The position numbers were made by a program, and so were the translations under genes. The notes under the pieces were generated by a model. The model was not told the origin of the DNA and searched no databases. It saw only the letters and a list, made by a program, of their open reading frames with translations. Below are positions 4,483 through 5,098 of a stretch of DNA of 5,098 nucleotides, in pieces (position 1 is the stretch's first letter; each line of letters starts with the position of its first letter). The DNA comes from Oscillospiraceae bacterium (lineage in GTDB: Bacteria; Bacillota; Clostridia; Oscillospirales; Ruminococcaceae): assembly GCA_020024175.1 (NCBI GenBank), contig JAHHUB010000123.1, forward strand, positions 1-5,098, written 5' to 3'.

Positions 4483-5098
4483 ATGAAAGGTCTTATTAGA
4501 AATAACTTTTATACTGTGGAAGGTTCATTAAAATCAACATTGCTGATTTCATTAATTGCAACTGTTGTACTTTCGATAGCAGAAAAAGTTAATGGGGACA
4601 ACAGCAATCTAAGTCTATTGAGTTTTATTATAGCGGGAAATTTAGGAGGTTACGGTTCCTTGGTTATGACTGTAATGCAAAAAGATGCAGCTTCTAAATG
4701 GAATAAATTTGAGCTGACCATGCCTGTAACCAGAAATGATGTGATTACGGCACGCTATATTTCCAGTATGCTTTATGTTTTTATTGGTATTGCAGTATCA
4801 ATAATTAGTATATTTGTGTTTTACCTTGTAACAGGTACAGTAAACATGGAAAGAGTAGGATATGGGTTTACATTCGGCATAGGATTTACACTGGCAATTC
4901 CTACTTTTATGATCCCCTTGGTAATGATTTTTGGAACAGATAAAACAGAACCATTTATGTTTGTTTCTATTGTTATGGGATTAGTTTTATTTTTTGGCAG
5001 CAGTGTAATAGCGACTCCGCTTTTAAAGAATATCCAAAACTTTGATTTATTATTTAGATCAAGTTATGTGGTGTTCAGCATTTTACTTTTTGTTATAT
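4483..5098 (+). CDS. ABC-2 type permease, incomplete at the window end
   Basis: The reading frame opens with ATG at 4483, directly after the ATPase stop, with AGGAGG (4469-4474) 8 nt upstream. It stays open for 205 codons to the window edge without a stop. The product is a membrane protein with about six hydrophobic segments, roughly residues 19-33, 47-65, 93-116, 129-150, 157-177 and 194 onward. The segment KDAASKWNKFELTMPVTRNDV (67-87), followed by ITARY, is the cytosolic loop typical of small ABC-2 permeases found with YtrA/Pmt-type ATPases, which are usually a little over 200 residues. The gene is therefore probably nearly complete. It would pair with the preceding ATPase to form the exporter in the cytoplasmic membrane. 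A second ATPase/permease pair downstream, as in the pmt operon, cannot be seen here. Confidence 0.9.
   Translation, partial: MKGLIRNNFYTVEGSLKSTLLISLIATVVLSIAEKVNGDNSNLSLLSFIIAGNLGGYGSLVMTVMQKDAASKWNKFELTMPVTRNDVITARYISSMLYVFIGIAVSIISIFVFYLVTGTVNMERVGYGFTFGIGFTLAIPTFMIPLVMIFGTDKTEPFMFVSIVMGLVLFFGSSVIATPLLKNIQNFDLLFRSSYVVFSILLFVI

Overview
The window looks like chromosomal DNA of an anaerobic low-G+C Firmicute, most likely a gut-type Clostridia (Lachnospiraceae/Ruminococcaceae-like). The reasons are AT-rich intergenic DNA, strong AGGAGG-type ribosome binding sites, near-consensus sigma-A promoters, short hairpin-plus-U-tract terminators, and protein families common in that group. The species cannot be told from the sequence. 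No rRNA, tRNA, CRISPR array or insertion sequence was seen.

Layout. (1) Positions 1-480 hold no convincing gene. They contain a good orphan promoter (40-67), a 40-bp imperfect tandem repeat (51-130), two AT-rich hairpins and a terminator (358-386). (2) A forward two-gene unit follows: a PII-like protein (539-880) and a CPA2-type cation/proton antiporter (931-2112). It ends in a strong terminator (2121-2154). (3) A reverse-strand gene (2331-2774) encodes an XRE-type helix-turn-helix protein fused to a zinc ribbon. It converges on the antiporter unit through a second, bidirectional terminator (2241-2286). (4) A 460-bp divergent intergenic region separates it from (5) a forward operon. That operon has a perfect-consensus promoter with an overlapping palindrome, a GntR regulator of the YtrA subfamily (3241-3618), an ABC ATPase (3619-4482) and an ABC-2 permease (4483 to the window end, incomplete).

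How the genes work together. The PII-like protein beside a membrane transporter recalls GlnK-AmtB and SbtB-SbtA, where a small trimeric PII protein senses nucleotides and gates its neighbour. The antiporter consists only of the membrane domain, with none of the cytosolic RCK/TrkA regulatory domain found in many relatives, so the PII-like protein is a plausible separate gating subunit. This is inference and is the most interesting point in the window. The GntR-ABC-permease operon has the usual YtrA/Pmt-type design: a self-repressing regulator that controls an exporter for a peptide, antibiotic or membrane-active compound. The XRE/zinc-ribbon gene has its own promoter and appears to be a stand-alone regulator.
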